A stretch of 64,000 nt of DNA, from positions 909,001 to 973,000 of the forward strand of contig OX365939.1 in NCBI GenBank assembly GCA_947243795.1. The letters are read 5' to 3'. Every line of letters starts with the position of its first letter. Positions within the stretch are counted from its first letter, which is position 1. A program made the position numbers and the translations under genes. Of this stretch, positions 1 to 10,400 are shown piece by piece. The notes beneath the pieces are model-generated. The model worked only from the letters and a program-made list of their open reading frames with translations. It did no database searches and was not told where the DNA came from. The stretch is from Saccharomyces uvarum. Lineage: Eukaryota > Ascomycota > Saccharomycetes > Saccharomycetales > Saccharomycetaceae.

Positions 1-786
1 AAAGACGTCCCATTAATCGTACAAGTCGGTGTGAATAACGTTGCTGATCTACTGAAATTTGTTGAAATGGTTGCACCTTACTGTGATGGTGTTGGTATCA
101 ACTGCGGATGCCCTATAAAAGAACAAATTAGAGAAGGCATAGGCAGTGCTTTGATTTATAACTCCGAATTATTATGTAGCATGGTTCGTGCTGTGAAGGA
201 TAAATATGGCGACAAATTAAGGCTTGAAACGAAGATAAGAATACACGATGAACTGGATCAAACGGTAGAACTGTGCCGGAACTTATGTGATAGCGGCGTG
301 GATTGGATTACAATTCACGGTCGTACACGTAGAACTAGATCATCACAACCCGTTAATCTGGATGCGATAAAATATATTATCGAGAAGATCGCCGATAAAA
401 ATGTACCCGTTATAGCCAACGGAGATTGCTTCAAGTTATCAGATCTAGAAAAAATCACTAAATACACTGGTGCGTCCGGTGTCATGGCTGTCCGTGGGTT
501 ACTAAGCAATCCAGCATTATTTGCAGGGCATGATATCTGCCCGTGGGGGTGCATCGAAAGGTTTTGGTATTGGGCTTTGGAGTTTGGTGGCTTGCCGTTT
601 CAACTGACCCAGCATCATTTATATTGCATGTTTGAAAGTATGGAGTTGAAAAAACCACTTTTGAAGGAGATGATGAATCTCAAAAATTATATCAGTTTAA
701 TAGATTGGTTCGATGAAAACTTCGACTTCAAGCGCCATGGCGAAGACGGATTTGGCGAGGTTGTCGAAATCCCTTATAGAAAATAA
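1..786 (+). CDS. DUS4: tRNA-dihydrouridine synthase Dus4 (5' end missing)
   Basis: The open frame runs from base 1 without a start, so the N-terminus lies outside the window. 261 residues are visible, against about 367 for the S. cerevisiae protein as I recall it. Dus enzymes are FMN-dependent and reduce uridines of the tRNA D-loop to dihydrouridine; Dus4 acts on U20a and U20b. Visible signatures are the GINCGCP segment (visible residues 32-38), whose last cysteine is the family's catalytic acid, the TIHGRTR segment (about 104-110), the NGD turn (130-132) and the GVMAVRGLLSNP phosphate-binding loop near 160. These follow the usual order of a TIM-barrel Dus domain, and the helical C-terminal domain comes after. 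RPL31B is convergent downstream. The GTG at base 31 is an internal codon, not a start. Assignment to DUS4 rests on the family motifs plus gene order. Confidence 0.93.
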   Translation, partial: KDVPLIVQVGVNNVADLLKFVEMVAPYCDGVGINCGCPIKEQIREGIGSALIYNSELLCSMVRAVKDKYGDKLRLETKIRIHDELDQTVELCRNLCDSGVDWITIHGRTRRTRSSQPVNLDAIKYIIEKIADKNVPVIANGDCFKLSDLEKITKYTGASGVMAVRGLLSNPALFAGHDICPWGCIERFWYWALEFGGLPFQLTQHHLYCMFESMELKKPLLKEMMNLKNYISLIDWFDENFDFKRHGEDGFGEVVEIPYRK

Positions 787-1001
787 GTGTATTCTATATA
801 GTAGCAAGACAGCAGTTGCGAAACGAGAATGAATAAATATTAAATTACAAAAAATCTAATAAACTATGGTACTAAAATCGTATGAATTTTCTTAGTCATT
901 TGAGAGCTTATACTCGTTCTCCCAGAACGCTGCCCTATTTGTATATTACTTTAACCTAAAACAAAAAAATGCTTATAAGATGGACGTTATTCCTTTTACA
1001 T

Positions 1002-1688
1002 TTAAGCATCTTCTTCGACAACAACGGTTTGTAGACCCTTAGCAGAGGCAACCAAGACAGGTTCAACGTAAGAGAACAATGGGTTCTTGGCATCTTCTTC
1101 TTCGTTTCTCTTTCTAGAAATTCTCAATCTTAGTCTGTATTCAACACCCTTGACACCTCTCTTCCAGATAGCTTGGTTCAATTCTGGAGCTAGACGGACA
1201 TCTTCTGTACCCATGTGCAATTTGGCGAACTTCTTGATTTCCTTGACAGCTCTTGGAGCTCTCTTCTTGAAGCTAACACCGTGTAACTATAGTAATTTCA
1301 ATTCAGAATTGGGATGTTAGTAAAAATGAGTCAATATCAAAAGTGGAAATGGAATTTCAAAAATAGAGATCGGAGGCAGGCGTGGTTGTGATATAAACAT
1401 ATGCGTTCGCATAACAATTGTAATGGTAAAGGTAAACGCGATGGGAGGGGGAGGCGTTTTGTGTTCAGGACCATATATTCGCTGTAGTGACATCGCATTT
1501 CAAGAAAGTCACGGTTCACTATTCAAAAATCTTTAAGCTTTTTCCATCAATCTTCCCTGGTATACTTTTAAAATCTTGCCATTGGCTTATAACCATTTTC
1601 CACATAAAATCCGATGTTAATTTCGACATACTCTTTTGTGTAAGTTGATAGTGTATTCACGAGTGACAACGTCTTTTAAACCGGCCAT
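1002..1688 (-). CDS. RPL31B: 60S ribosomal protein eL31 (RPL31B), two exons
   Basis: Exon 1 is 1632-1688 (19 codons, starting MAGLKDVVTREY). Exon 2 is 1002-1286. The spliced product is 113 residues, the normal length of eL31, a protein of the 60S subunit near the polypeptide exit tunnel. The 345-nt intron (1287-1631) has a GTATGT donor at 1631-1626, a perfect TACTAAC branch site at 1322-1316 and a TAG acceptor ending at 1287. The junction joins LHKR to LHGVSFKKR in frame. A short first exon followed by a 300-400 nt intron is typical of yeast ribosomal protein genes. S. cerevisiae has two paralogues, RPL31A and RPL31B; I choose B because the neighbours DUS4 and YLR407W match that locus. Rap1-like sites lie about 460 bp upstream. 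Confidence 0.97.
1287..1631 (-). other. RPL31B: Spliceosomal intron of RPL31B
   Basis: This is a 345-nt intron with consensus donor GTATGT, branch site TACTAAC (plus-strand GTTAGTA at 1316-1322) and a TAG acceptor about 29 nt beyond the branch site. I found no snoRNA boxes inside it. Confidence 0.95.
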
Positions 1689-2807
1689 TTCTAGATAATT
1701 TTGTTTACTTTGCTACGTTACAGCTAAAATATAAGCAGTTCAAGCGTTTATACAGTTCAAGAAGCTGGCAACCTGCCAAATAGCTTAGTGTACACACGCA
1801 ACACCACCAGCGCGAAGGCTCCCAAGCTTACCAAACAGCATCAGAGCCCTCCATCGTATTACCCTCGGTTTCGCTCGCTCCCAATTGGCATTGAATTGCC
1901 AAATCCATCCATGGACGTGCAATACCTAGTTTCTCCCGCCCAGAAGAGAGCCTCCCACTCTAGTTCAGGCGGGAGACGCCTATACGGGCAGCACCGGCGC
2001 TAAACTCATATCTCCCTCTAGCCCGTACTGAGAGAAACAAATGTTCTGTCCCTACAGAAAACCTCGGTCTAGGCTGCTAAGCTTCATTCACAAACGGCGC
2101 CATTGGCCGGCTAATAATTTTTCAACATAATTTTTCAAGCTTTGTGGGTGCACGACTGTAAACATGCACGGGTGCACAAGCGATATCCACGCGGGGAAAA
2201 AAATAAAAAAAAAAAGCGCCAACATCTCAGGTTGCAGCCATACAGTAGATACAAGAACTTTAACCGAACATATGAAACAAGTCAGGAACGAGGCTTTGCG
2301 CCAGCTTTATAGAGTACTGTACACTAAGCAATTTTATTGCAGAGCCCCAAAGTGGAGTGTAGTTAACTTGCCGAGCACTCACAGTTTCTTGAGACCCTAT
2401 CCACATACGTAGCGCTTCCTTTGGTGGCTTCCTGTCCCCCCACAGATTACGGCTACTCGTGGACAATGCTATTGGCGCGCGTTTCTTTTTTTCTCTGCTA
2501 ACGTTTTCAGCATCCAAGTAGAATTAATCATGCATAAGATAGCAGCTTTTAGCATTAGTAAACAATAGGAATAGCTACCGGAGCTGTTGTTTTTTTCTTT
2601 TTATTTTTTGGACGCAACAGGTTCTTCCCAAAAAATTTAAAGAAGCAAAGAGATAAACAAGTACTACTACGTAACCACTCTTCCGCTAGCATTCCAATAG
2701 ATATCGCTATACATCTCTTCTAATAAGGTCGTTAGAACGAATTATAATATTCAATACGACCTATACATCCGTAAAATTAAGCACATACCTAGGGGTTAAA
2801 ATTTAGG
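1689..2807. other. Divergent intergenic region RPL31B / YLR407W
   Basis: About 1.1 kb without a supported gene. It holds the RPL31B promoter, including Rap1-like sites at 2141-2174, and the upstream region of the YLR407W orthologue. Poly-A and poly-T tracts at about 2196-2215 and 2588-2610 fit nucleosome-depleted promoter DNA. The short open frames here show no conserved signature. Confidence 0.6.
2141..2174 (-). promoter_or_regulatory. Tandem Rap1-like sites of RPL31B
   Basis: Read on the minus strand, the segment at 2174-2162 is GCACCCGTGCATG, close to the Rap1 consensus ACACCCRYACAY. A second, weaker GCACCCACAAA lies about 20 bp further on (2151-2141). Paired Rap1 sites a few hundred bp upstream of the start are the rule for yeast ribosomal protein genes. 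Both copies deviate from consensus, so binding is inferred. Confidence 0.45.
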
Positions 2808-3500
2808 ATGGCTTCAACCTCAAAATATCCGAAAAAGAACATTAAATATACATTAACACATACCTTACAGAAATGGAAGGAGACGTTGAAGAAAATTACT
2901 CATGAAACGCTAAGTAGTATCGATGATTCAAGCGGAAGCGATGAGAAAATCGAAGCGCTATTCACCGTGGCTGAGCCTCCCGTTACAGCTTCGAAGGGCA
3001 TAGAGAGAGACAGTGGGGCTTCCATGTCTCAAGTAGGGATGGGAGGTGTCAACAGTACACTGGAAATGAAACTTACTGACGATAGTGAGGAATCTAGTTC
3101 CGCTAACAATGCAACAGCAACCACTACCACTTCCCATACCCTGTCAAATTCTAGAAAATCTATACAAAATTTTGAAAACTATAACGTGGTGGAAGAACGC
3201 ATAAAACTAGCGCAACAAAGCAAGAAGCCATTTTGTGATGGTGAAAAACTCTGGAGACGAAGAAGACATTTTTGGACACAACACACTGAACAAGAGGGAA
3301 GCATTGATGATGACGGAGCTACTCATAGAGAAGTCTTTCAAGCCATACCTGAAGAATACTATGCTCGTATTTACAAGAAATTGGTCGTAGATGACAAGCC
3401 TCTAAGAGAGCCACTAAACCTGGAAGACGCTTTGCAAGTAATCAACACAGGCTGGACGGAAACAAAGAAATGGGCTAATGCCGCCAAAGGCATGCCGTAA
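2808..3500 (+). CDS. Uncharacterised protein, YLR407W orthologue
   Basis: This is a 230-residue protein. I recognise it by sequence and position as the orthologue of S. cerevisiae YLR407W (about 228 aa), which has no established function; mutant phenotypes with elongated buds have been reported there. The N-terminus is lysine-rich (KYPKKNIKYTLTHTLQKWKETLKK). Residues about 35-125 are Ser/Thr/Asn-rich and probably disordered. The C-terminal third (about 125-230) is better ordered and carries EEYYARIYKKLVVDDKPLREPLNLEDALQ-type sequence ending in KKWANAAKGMP. I see no signal peptide or membrane segment. The ATG at 2808 is the first in frame. The gene is divergent from RPL31B and convergent with BLS1. 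Confidence 0.88.
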   Translation: MASTSKYPKKNIKYTLTHTLQKWKETLKKITHETLSSIDDSSGSDEKIEALFTVAEPPVTASKGIERDSGASMSQVGMGGVNSTLEMKLTDDSEESSSANNATATTTTSHTLSNSRKSIQNFENYNVVEERIKLAQQSKKPFCDGEKLWRRRRHFWTQHTEQEGSIDDDGATHREVFQAIPEEYYARIYKKLVVDDKPLREPLNLEDALQVINTGWTETKKWANAAKGMP

Positions 3501-3767
3501 TGTGAGCTGCATATGCTTTCTCACTGCCTAACTCATTTTTGTCCCTTTTTTCTTTTCCAAATTTGCATCAAATAATCTAACTCAGTTAAAGAACATCATC
3601 ATTTATTCATTCTTCTTCTTTTGTTACCCCTTTTTAATATATTTTACTGTATAGAACATATACTAACTCATTCCACTAATAATAGATAATAATAATACTA
3701 ATACTGATTTTAATGGCCATATGGGCTGTTTCGTATCAACACCGCAGAGTAAAATGTGTTTTCCCTC

Positions 3768-4091
3768 TTATTTCAGGTCGCGGTTCTTCTTTATGAGTTG
3801 GTAAGCCATCTCAATGATTCGGAGATCCCTATCCACAAGTTCTGCTTCTTTTTGTAAAACTTCAGCGCGCCCCAGATATGGGGTATACCTTTCTAACATT
3901 TCATTAGCAGGTGACACGCATTTGTTCTTGAATGAGTCATCATGAAGTCGCAATAACTTCTTTAATTGTATATCTAGTATATATGATTGATTATTTTCGA
4001 TTTCTTCTAACGTCTTCGAGGCTTCCGTTCCATGTGGTGAGTTAATTATATTGTCAAGTAATCGGTCCAGCTCTTCGGTCCTGTTTGACAT
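3768..4091 (-). CDS. BLS1: BLOC-1 complex subunit Bls1
   Basis: This is a 107-residue acidic, mostly helical protein matching S. cerevisiae YLR408C (Bls1). Bls1 is a subunit of the yeast BLOC-1 complex, which works with Rab5-type Vps21 and its GAP Msb3 on endosomal maturation. The strongly conserved stretch is the central and C-terminal helix, including [34 protein letters not shown] and a leucine- and acid-rich C-terminus ending KKNRDLK. The ATG at 4091 is the first in this frame. The S. cerevisiae annotation is, from memory, about 15 residues longer at the N-terminus, so the start could differ between annotations. It is tandem with UTP21 on the same strand, about 190 bp downstream of it. 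Confidence 0.88.
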   Translation of the reverse strand: MSNRTEELDRLLDNIINSPHGTEASKTLEEIENNQSYILDIQLKKLLRLHDDSFKNKCVSPANEMLERYTPYLGRAEVLQKEAELVDRDLRIIEMAYQLIKKNRDLK

Positions 4092-4279
4092 TTTAAAACC
4101 GTGCAGATTCTTATCTTTCCAGAGTTTAAATACTGATTCACAGTCGATGATCTACTTAAAACAGAACCTTCCATGGATACCAAAATGGTGAAAACTGATC
4201 GTTACCCTGTTGAATACATCATAGGGAAATATACAATATTTGTTTTTATTACTAAAATTTGCTCTATATACTTATTTGC

Positions 4280-7099
4280 TTACGTGGTAGTCACAAAACT
4301 CACTACTCCCATACAGAACTTGACAAGATCATCCAATCTGTCTTCTTCTTTATGCACATTCTCCCAGTTTTTTAGAGCACCAGCAATGTCCTGATTCTTG
4401 TTATTAGCATGAATAACGTCACCATGTGCCTTGAACAGCAAACTCATAAAGGTTTCATAAAGTTCAAAATTCATGTTGCTCTTCAAGCCTTGTGTTAACG
4501 CATCAATAAACCATATAATTTCATGAAAGGGATCAAAAGAGTTTAATGATCTAATCTCCAAATCCACTGCAGCGGGGGAGAGGTCTATTAGTGTGGCTAA
4601 TAATAATGAATAGTCCTTCGATTCTGAACCTTCTCTTAATTGCTTCGTGAAATGGGATTCAAATCCTAATCTTCCTGTGGCTTTAAATTTGCTTATTTGC
4701 TCTTCTGCATCAACTTTCTTTTGTGTCTCTTCATCTCTACGATGAATTTCTTCAGGTGTTTCGTGTGCTATACCTTCTCTGGCAGACGCATCATCACCAA
4801 CTTTTTCACCAGATAACTGTAAGAAAAATGGAAGCTTTTCTGACTTCTTTGGAGCTTCTTTTGGCTTGGAACGTTGTCTGATAACATCTAAATGAAGCAA
4901 TGTGTTCATCTTACTTCTTGGTCCTATAGATAGTGTCAACAAATCCTTATCAACTTGCGCTAATGAGGTATAGGTATTGAAATCAATGTCGTTTTGCTCA
5001 TCCGCATCGTCCTCTCCCAAAGCTCCAGACAACATTGAATCGTTCCCTTTAACGGACGCATTGGGCAATGCCATTCTTGCAAATTCGGCCTCGTCGATAG
5101 TTCTTGTTGAGACAGCCTTGAACTGCGCTCTGTTGGTCCAGATACATATACCGTTACCTGTGACGTGTGTCGTGGCAAGTAAATCGCCATTCGGGGAAAA
5201 CTTTACATTTGTGGCAACATTGTCTACTATAATACCATCGATACATCCTCCGGTTGGAAGATCCCATGTTCTGATAGTGGAATCTAAAGAAGCGGACACA
5301 ATCCAACGACCCTCAGGCGAAAAGTCAAATGCGGTGATTCTGTTACTGTGGCCCCATAGTTGACGAACAACCCTTTGGGTCACAGCATCAATTACCACAA
5401 TCGATAAATCGTCTAAGGCTAATGCAAACAGATCGGAAGAACGATGGTAAACCATTGAGGTGATAGGAGCATCCAGTTGTAATTTACCTAATAAAGTCGA
5501 TTTGTTAAAGTCATAGAACCCAACAATACCGTCTAGCCCGCACGAAACCATCTTACGGTTCATACCGTCTAAGGATATACCAGTAACTGCTCTTTTATGC
5601 AATTTGTATTTTTTACGAAGTATACCACTTTGCATATTATAGATGGTAATGGAACCATTAGAAGAACCGACAAACCCGAAATTGCCACACTGAGAGATGG
5701 CTACGGATTTAACAAATCCATCATCAGTAGTGTTGAAAGCCCATCTACCGACTCTTTTATTTCGCATATCCCAAGTTCTTGCAAATTTTTCATCTTTATG
5801 CGCAGTAATAACGTTTTCCCATTCACCTATTCTGGCATTTTCAATAGCAAGCGCTAAAATTTCAGGAAATTTGGATTTAATTGTACTACCACCGATTCTG
5901 CCACCGTCTTGTTTCTTGTGTAACCTTTGTGACATTTCTTGCGATTGCGCATCCTTACGCAGAGAAAATCCCCAAAGCGATCTATCTTTAGAGGCGGATA
6001 GCATGAAGTGTGACTGGGAATCAGCAAACGCAATACACGAAGGTGGTTGAGAATGTCCACCTCTGGAACGCAGATGTCTTGGTGGTTGAACAACTACGTC
6101 ACCATTTCCTTGAGAAAGTGATGGATCAAAAACGTATTCTTTTAAGGAATTGTCACCACCTGAAGTGACAATAATTGGTTGACCATTTAAAAAGGTAGCC
6201 TTAGTGACACCACCGTATGATTCCCTATGGACGTTTTTCAAAACATGGATTCTTGAACGACGGTCCAAATCATAAAAGATTAAATCACCATTACTCGTTC
6301 CTACACTTAGGTGAGGAGATCCGTCAGTTCTAAAACTTAATGATGAAATTCTTGACTGTGGAATCTTGATTGTACGGACCTTCTTACCTTTTCTCATGTT
6401 AAACATGATGACTTCCCCGGTTACCGTCCCCAATGCAATAATATCTAAAACTGGCGCAGGTTCAGAAGTAGTGATTTGGTCAGGAAATTCGTTGGATGTG
6501 TAAACAAGTTTCCCCGTTCTGATGTTAAACAGCAAAATATTGGATTTGGTAACCACAACTAATTTGTTCAAATAAGTGGCTAAATGTTGCAAAGAAACGA
6601 TTTCACCGCCCTGGATATTTGTAATTGTAAGTTTAGTGTAGAATTCTGACGGATATTTATCTTGCGGATCAGACTTTTTGTAAACAAAAATGGAATTATC
6701 GTCAGTGGAAACACAAAGGTAATCGCCAAAAACACATAACTGCTGTACATGCGCATTGGTGTCTAGGTCGATCAAATGTTCTTCAATACCTCTTTTGTAA
6801 ATACCAACCTTGTTTTCATATGCTGCATAGACATAGTGGAAATGTGTACATAGTGCTACAATCGAGGATGAGGTCTCCTTTTCTGAAACAAAAAGCAAAT
6901 GCAAACTGTTTGCATCGTATATTTGAAATGTCTTCCCCACACTTGTTACAATGTAAAAGGTAGAACCTAACGTACCAGTAGCAAATGGAATACCGTTACT
7001 AACATTACCGATGATTCTGAATGGAGAAAAGACCTTAGAGGTTTTCCCTACACTCTTTACGGATTCCTCAACTTTTCTTTTCTTCAAGTCGACCGGCAT
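4280..7099 (-). CDS. UTP21: U3 snoRNP / SSU processome WD40 protein Utp21
   Basis: This 939-residue protein has the same length as the S. cerevisiae protein. Utp21 belongs to the UTP-B subcomplex (with Pwp2, Utp12, Utp13, Utp6, Utp18) of the nucleolar small-subunit processome that matures 18S rRNA. Residues about 20-650 hold two successive WD40 propellers. A clear late repeat reads GHSNRITAFDFSPEGRWIVSASLD, followed by RTWDLPTGG. Residues about 720-939 form the helical Utp21-specific C-terminal domain, including LLATLIDLSPAAVDLEIRSL. The N-terminus begins with a basic patch (LKKRKVEESVK). The promoter shared with VIP1 carries PAC- and RRPE-type motifs, the ribosome-biogenesis regulon signature. 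The start at 7099 is an ATG and gives the family length. Confidence 0.97.
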   Translation of the reverse strand: MPVDLKKRKVEESVKSVGKTSKVFSPFRIIGNVSNGIPFATGTLGSTFYIVTSVGKTFQIYDANSLHLLFVSEKETSSSIVALCTHFHYVYAAYENKVGIYKRGIEEHLIDLDTNAHVQQLCVFGDYLCVSTDDNSIFVYKKSDPQDKYPSEFYTKLTITNIQGGEIVSLQHLATYLNKLVVVTKSNILLFNIRTGKLVYTSNEFPDQITTSEPAPVLDIIALGTVTGEVIMFNMRKGKKVRTIKIPQSRISSLSFRTDGSPHLSVGTSNGDLIFYDLDRRSRIHVLKNVHRESYGGVTKATFLNGQPIIVTSGGDNSLKEYVFDPSLSQGNGDVVVQPPRHLRSRGGHSQPPSCIAFADSQSHFMLSASKDRSLWGFSLRKDAQSQEMSQRLHKKQDGGRIGGSTIKSKFPEILALAIENARIGEWENVITAHKDEKFARTWDMRNKRVGRWAFNTTDDGFVKSVAISQCGNFGFVGSSNGSITIYNMQSGILRKKYKLHKRAVTGISLDGMNRKMVSCGLDGIVGFYDFNKSTLLGKLQLDAPITSMVYHRSSDLFALALDDLSIVVIDAVTQRVVRQLWGHSNRITAFDFSPEGRWIVSASLDSTIRTWDLPTGGCIDGIIVDNVATNVKFSPNGDLLATTHVTGNGICIWTNRAQFKAVSTRTIDEAEFARMALPNASVKGNDSMLSGALGEDDADEQNDIDFNTYTSLAQVDKDLLTLSIGPRSKMNTLLHLDVIRQRSKPKEAPKKSEKLPFFLQLSGEKVGDDASAREGIAHETPEEIHRRDEETQKKVDAEEQISKFKATGRLGFESHFTKQLREGSESKDYSLLLATLIDLSPAAVDLEIRSLNSFDPFHEIIWFIDALTQGLKSNMNFELYETFMSLLFKAHGDVIHANNKNQDIAGALKNWENVHKEEDRLDDLVKFCMGVVSFVTTT

Positions 7100-7200
7100 A
7101 GCGTACAGTTTTAACGGATTACAGACTTGTTATTACCTTATTGTCAGCTGGTATTTCAGTACTAATTATTGTATTTGAGATTCAATAAATTTTCACTGGA

Positions 7201-7234
7201 ATCTCATCTCGAATATTTTTTTCAAAATTTTTCA
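7201..7234 (-). promoter_or_regulatory. PAC and RRPE elements upstream of UTP21
   Basis: On the minus strand, 7234-7224 reads TGAAAAATTTT, an exact RRPE (Stb3 site). 7210-7201 reads GAGATGAGAT, one base from the PAC consensus GCGATGAGAT (Dot6/Tod6 site). They lie about 100-135 bp upstream of the UTP21 start, the usual distance and combination for yeast rRNA-processing genes. Confidence 0.75.
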
Positions 7235-7250
7235 GTCAAAAAAAAATGAG

Positions 7251-7260
7251 AGCACGTGCT
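7251..7260. promoter_or_regulatory. CACGTG E-box between UTP21 and VIP1
   Basis: A 10-bp perfect palindrome, AGCACGTGCT, has CACGTG at 7253-7258. It is the core for Pho4 and Cbf1. It lies about 150 bp from both start codons, so the target gene cannot be assigned. The AGCACGTG flank does not settle the choice between factors. Confidence 0.5.
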
Positions 7261-7409
7261 CAAACGTATTCTCAAAAAAAGTCATTTTCAGACTATATTT
7301 GGATATGATTAATTAACGAACCAGTATGTTATGATAGATAGGTTACCAACAAAGCAAGCTCACCCAAACTTAGAAGCCTTCGTGCCACGCCAAGAAACTG
7401 AAGCACGTC

Positions 7410-10400
7410 ATGAGCGGGGTTAGAAAGGAATCATCAGAACCAAATGAGATTCTTCCACAAGAGGTTAGAAGTTCCAGTTCGCCCTGTCCACCATATGAGA
7501 TGTCGCCTCTGTTTCTGAACAAGAACACCAAGAAGGCGATGCAATCTATTGCTCCAATATTAGAGGGCTTTAGCCCAAAAACATCGGCTAGCGAAAATAT
7601 GTCCCTGAAACTGCCACCTCCTGGAATTCCAGATGACCATAGCGAGGAGAACCTTACTGTACATGATACACTACAAAGATCCATAAGCACTGAATCAGAC
7701 AATGGGAATAACGCCAATCTGACTAGTACACCTGGACTAAAGAAAGTGGATAGTAATCCGAAACCAGAGACTGATTCTGAGGGTCTCCCCGGCAATTCCA
7801 GTAATGCCAATGAAGCCGGTAGTATAGACTCTACCTCCAAGACTGCATCCCCACATCTACCACAAGGACCTATTGACGTTGAACAGACTACTGTTGTAAA
7901 CGGTTCGGTACCTACTTCATCCACCTCTTCCCGCAAGTCCTCGACAAGTCAACCTAAACCAAAATTGCCCAAAATTGGGAAAATTGGGGTATGCGCAATG
8001 GATGCAAAAGTGCTTTCCAAACCAATGAGACATATTTTGAACCGTTTGATAGAACATGGTGAATTTGAGACTGTTATTTTTGGAGATAAAGTGATTCTGG
8101 ATGAGAGAATCGAGAATTGGCCAACATGTGACTTTTTAATATCTTTCTTTTCATCAGGGTTCCCCTTAGACAAAGCGATTAAGTATGTCAAATTACGCAA
8201 GCCTTTTTTCATCAATGACTTGATAATGCAAAAAATATTATGGGATAGAAGACTATGCTTACAAGTACTAGAAGCTTACAAAGTTCCAACTCCACCAAGA
8301 CTCGAAATCAGCAGGGACGGAGGTCCTCGAGCCAACGAAGAGTTAAGAATGAAGTTGCGCGAACATGGCGTGGAAGTGAAACCTGTTGAAGAACCGGACT
8401 GGAAAATGGCAGATGATGATACTTTGGAAGTTGATGGGAAGGTCATGACGAAACCCTATGTTGAAAAGCCTGTAGATGGCGAGGACCACAATATTTATAT
8501 ATATTATCACTCCAAGAATGGTGGGGGTGGTCGCCGCTTATTTCGTAAGGTTGGTAATAAGTCTTCTGAATTTGATCCTGCTTTAGTTCATCCACGTACA
8601 GAGGGGTCCTACATCTATGAAGAATTTATGGATACAGATAATTTTGAAGATGTTAAGGCTTATACTATTGGTGAAAACTTTTGTCATGCTGAAACTAGAA
8701 AATCGCCTGTAGTTGATGGCATAGTCAGAAGAAACACTCACGGTAAAGAAGTTAGGTATATCACTGAGTTATCAGACGAAGAAAAATCCATTGCTGGAAG
8801 AGTGTCCAAAGCTTTTTCGCAGATGATTTGTGGTTTTGATTTGCTACGTGTTTCAGGTAAAAGTTACGTCATTGATGTCAACGGGTTTTCTTTTGTGAAA
8901 GATAACAAAGTCTATTATGATTCATGTGCAAATATATTAAGAAATACTTTCATCGAGGCCAAGAAGAAAATGGATACCGAAAAAAAGAACTTGCCAATTA
9001 TCCGCGAAGAGAAAGAGCAAAAATGGGTGTTCAAAGGTTTGGTTATTATTATCCGTCATGCTGACAGAACACCAAAGCAAAAATTTAAACATTCGTTTAC
9101 TTCGCCTATTTTCATATCATTATTGAAAGGACACAAAGAAGAAGTTGTTATTAGGAACGTAAATGATCTAAAAATTGTTCTCCAAGCTTTAAGAATTGCA
9201 TTGGATGAAAAGGCAGGAAATCCAGCCAAGATCAAAGTATTGGCAAATGCTCTAGAAAAGAAACTAGATTTCCCAGGGACCAAGATTCAATTAAAACCTG
9301 TTTTGAATAAAGAAAACGAAGTCGAAAAAGTGCAGTTTATTTTGAAATGGGGTGGTGAGCCCACGCATTCCGCCAAATATCAAGCTACTGAGCTTGGGGA
9401 GCAAATGAGGCAGGACTTTGATTTATTGAATAAGAGCATTTTACAGAATATCAAAATATTCTCATCATCCGAGAGGCGTGTTCTTCACACGGCACAGTAC
9501 TGGACCAGAGCACTTTTTGGTGCAGATGAACTAGGTAGTGACGAAATCAGTATCAGAAAGGACCTATTGGACGATAGTAATGCCGCCAAGGATCTAATGG
9601 ATACGGTGAAAAAGAAATTGAAGCCTCTGTTAAGAGAGGGTAAAGAAGCCCCTCCACAGTTTGCTTGGCCCCCAAAGATGCCAGAACCGTACTTAGTCAT
9701 AAAGCGAGTTGTTGAGTTAATGAATTACCATAAAAAAATCATGGATAACAATTTTGCCAAAAAGGATGTGAACACAATGCAAACAAGATGGTGTACTTCT
9801 GAAGACCCCAGTCTTTTCAAGGAAAGATGGGATAAACTTTTCAAGGAGTTCAATAACGTAGAAAAAGTAGATCCTTCTAAGATCTCAGAATTGTACGATA
9901 CTATGAAATATGATGCCCTTCATAACAGACAATTTTTGGAAAACATATTTGATCCAGGGCATCCAAACGAATGTATAGCCGATGAGTTAGGCACTCACTC
10001 TTTGGTTGATCGTTATCCGATCAATATTCTCGCCAAAAACAATTTCAAGATTGTAGATAGCCATAGTATGGGTAAGAGCAGTAGTAGCGTTGGTTCTTTG
10101 GGTTGGGTCTTAGAAAGTGGAAAAACTTCTAGAGCCAGAAATCCCAAATCTTCGTCTCAATTTGATGAGCCAAGATTTATGCAGTTGCGAGAACTGTATA
10201 AGTTGGCCAAGGTATTGTTTGATTTTATTTGCCCCAAAGAATATGGTATTCTGGATGCTGAAAAACTGGATATTGGTTTATTGACATCATTGCCTTTGGC
10301 CAAACAAATATTAAATGATATAGGAGATATGAAAAATAGAGAAACACCAGCTTGTGTTGCTTATTTCACTAAAGAGTCTCATATTTACACCTTACTGAAT

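Noticed and set aside
7370-7936. A 188-codon minus-strand frame over the VIP1 N-terminus
   Set aside because: It overlaps the disordered VIP1 start on the other strand and has no recognisable domain or conserved feature.
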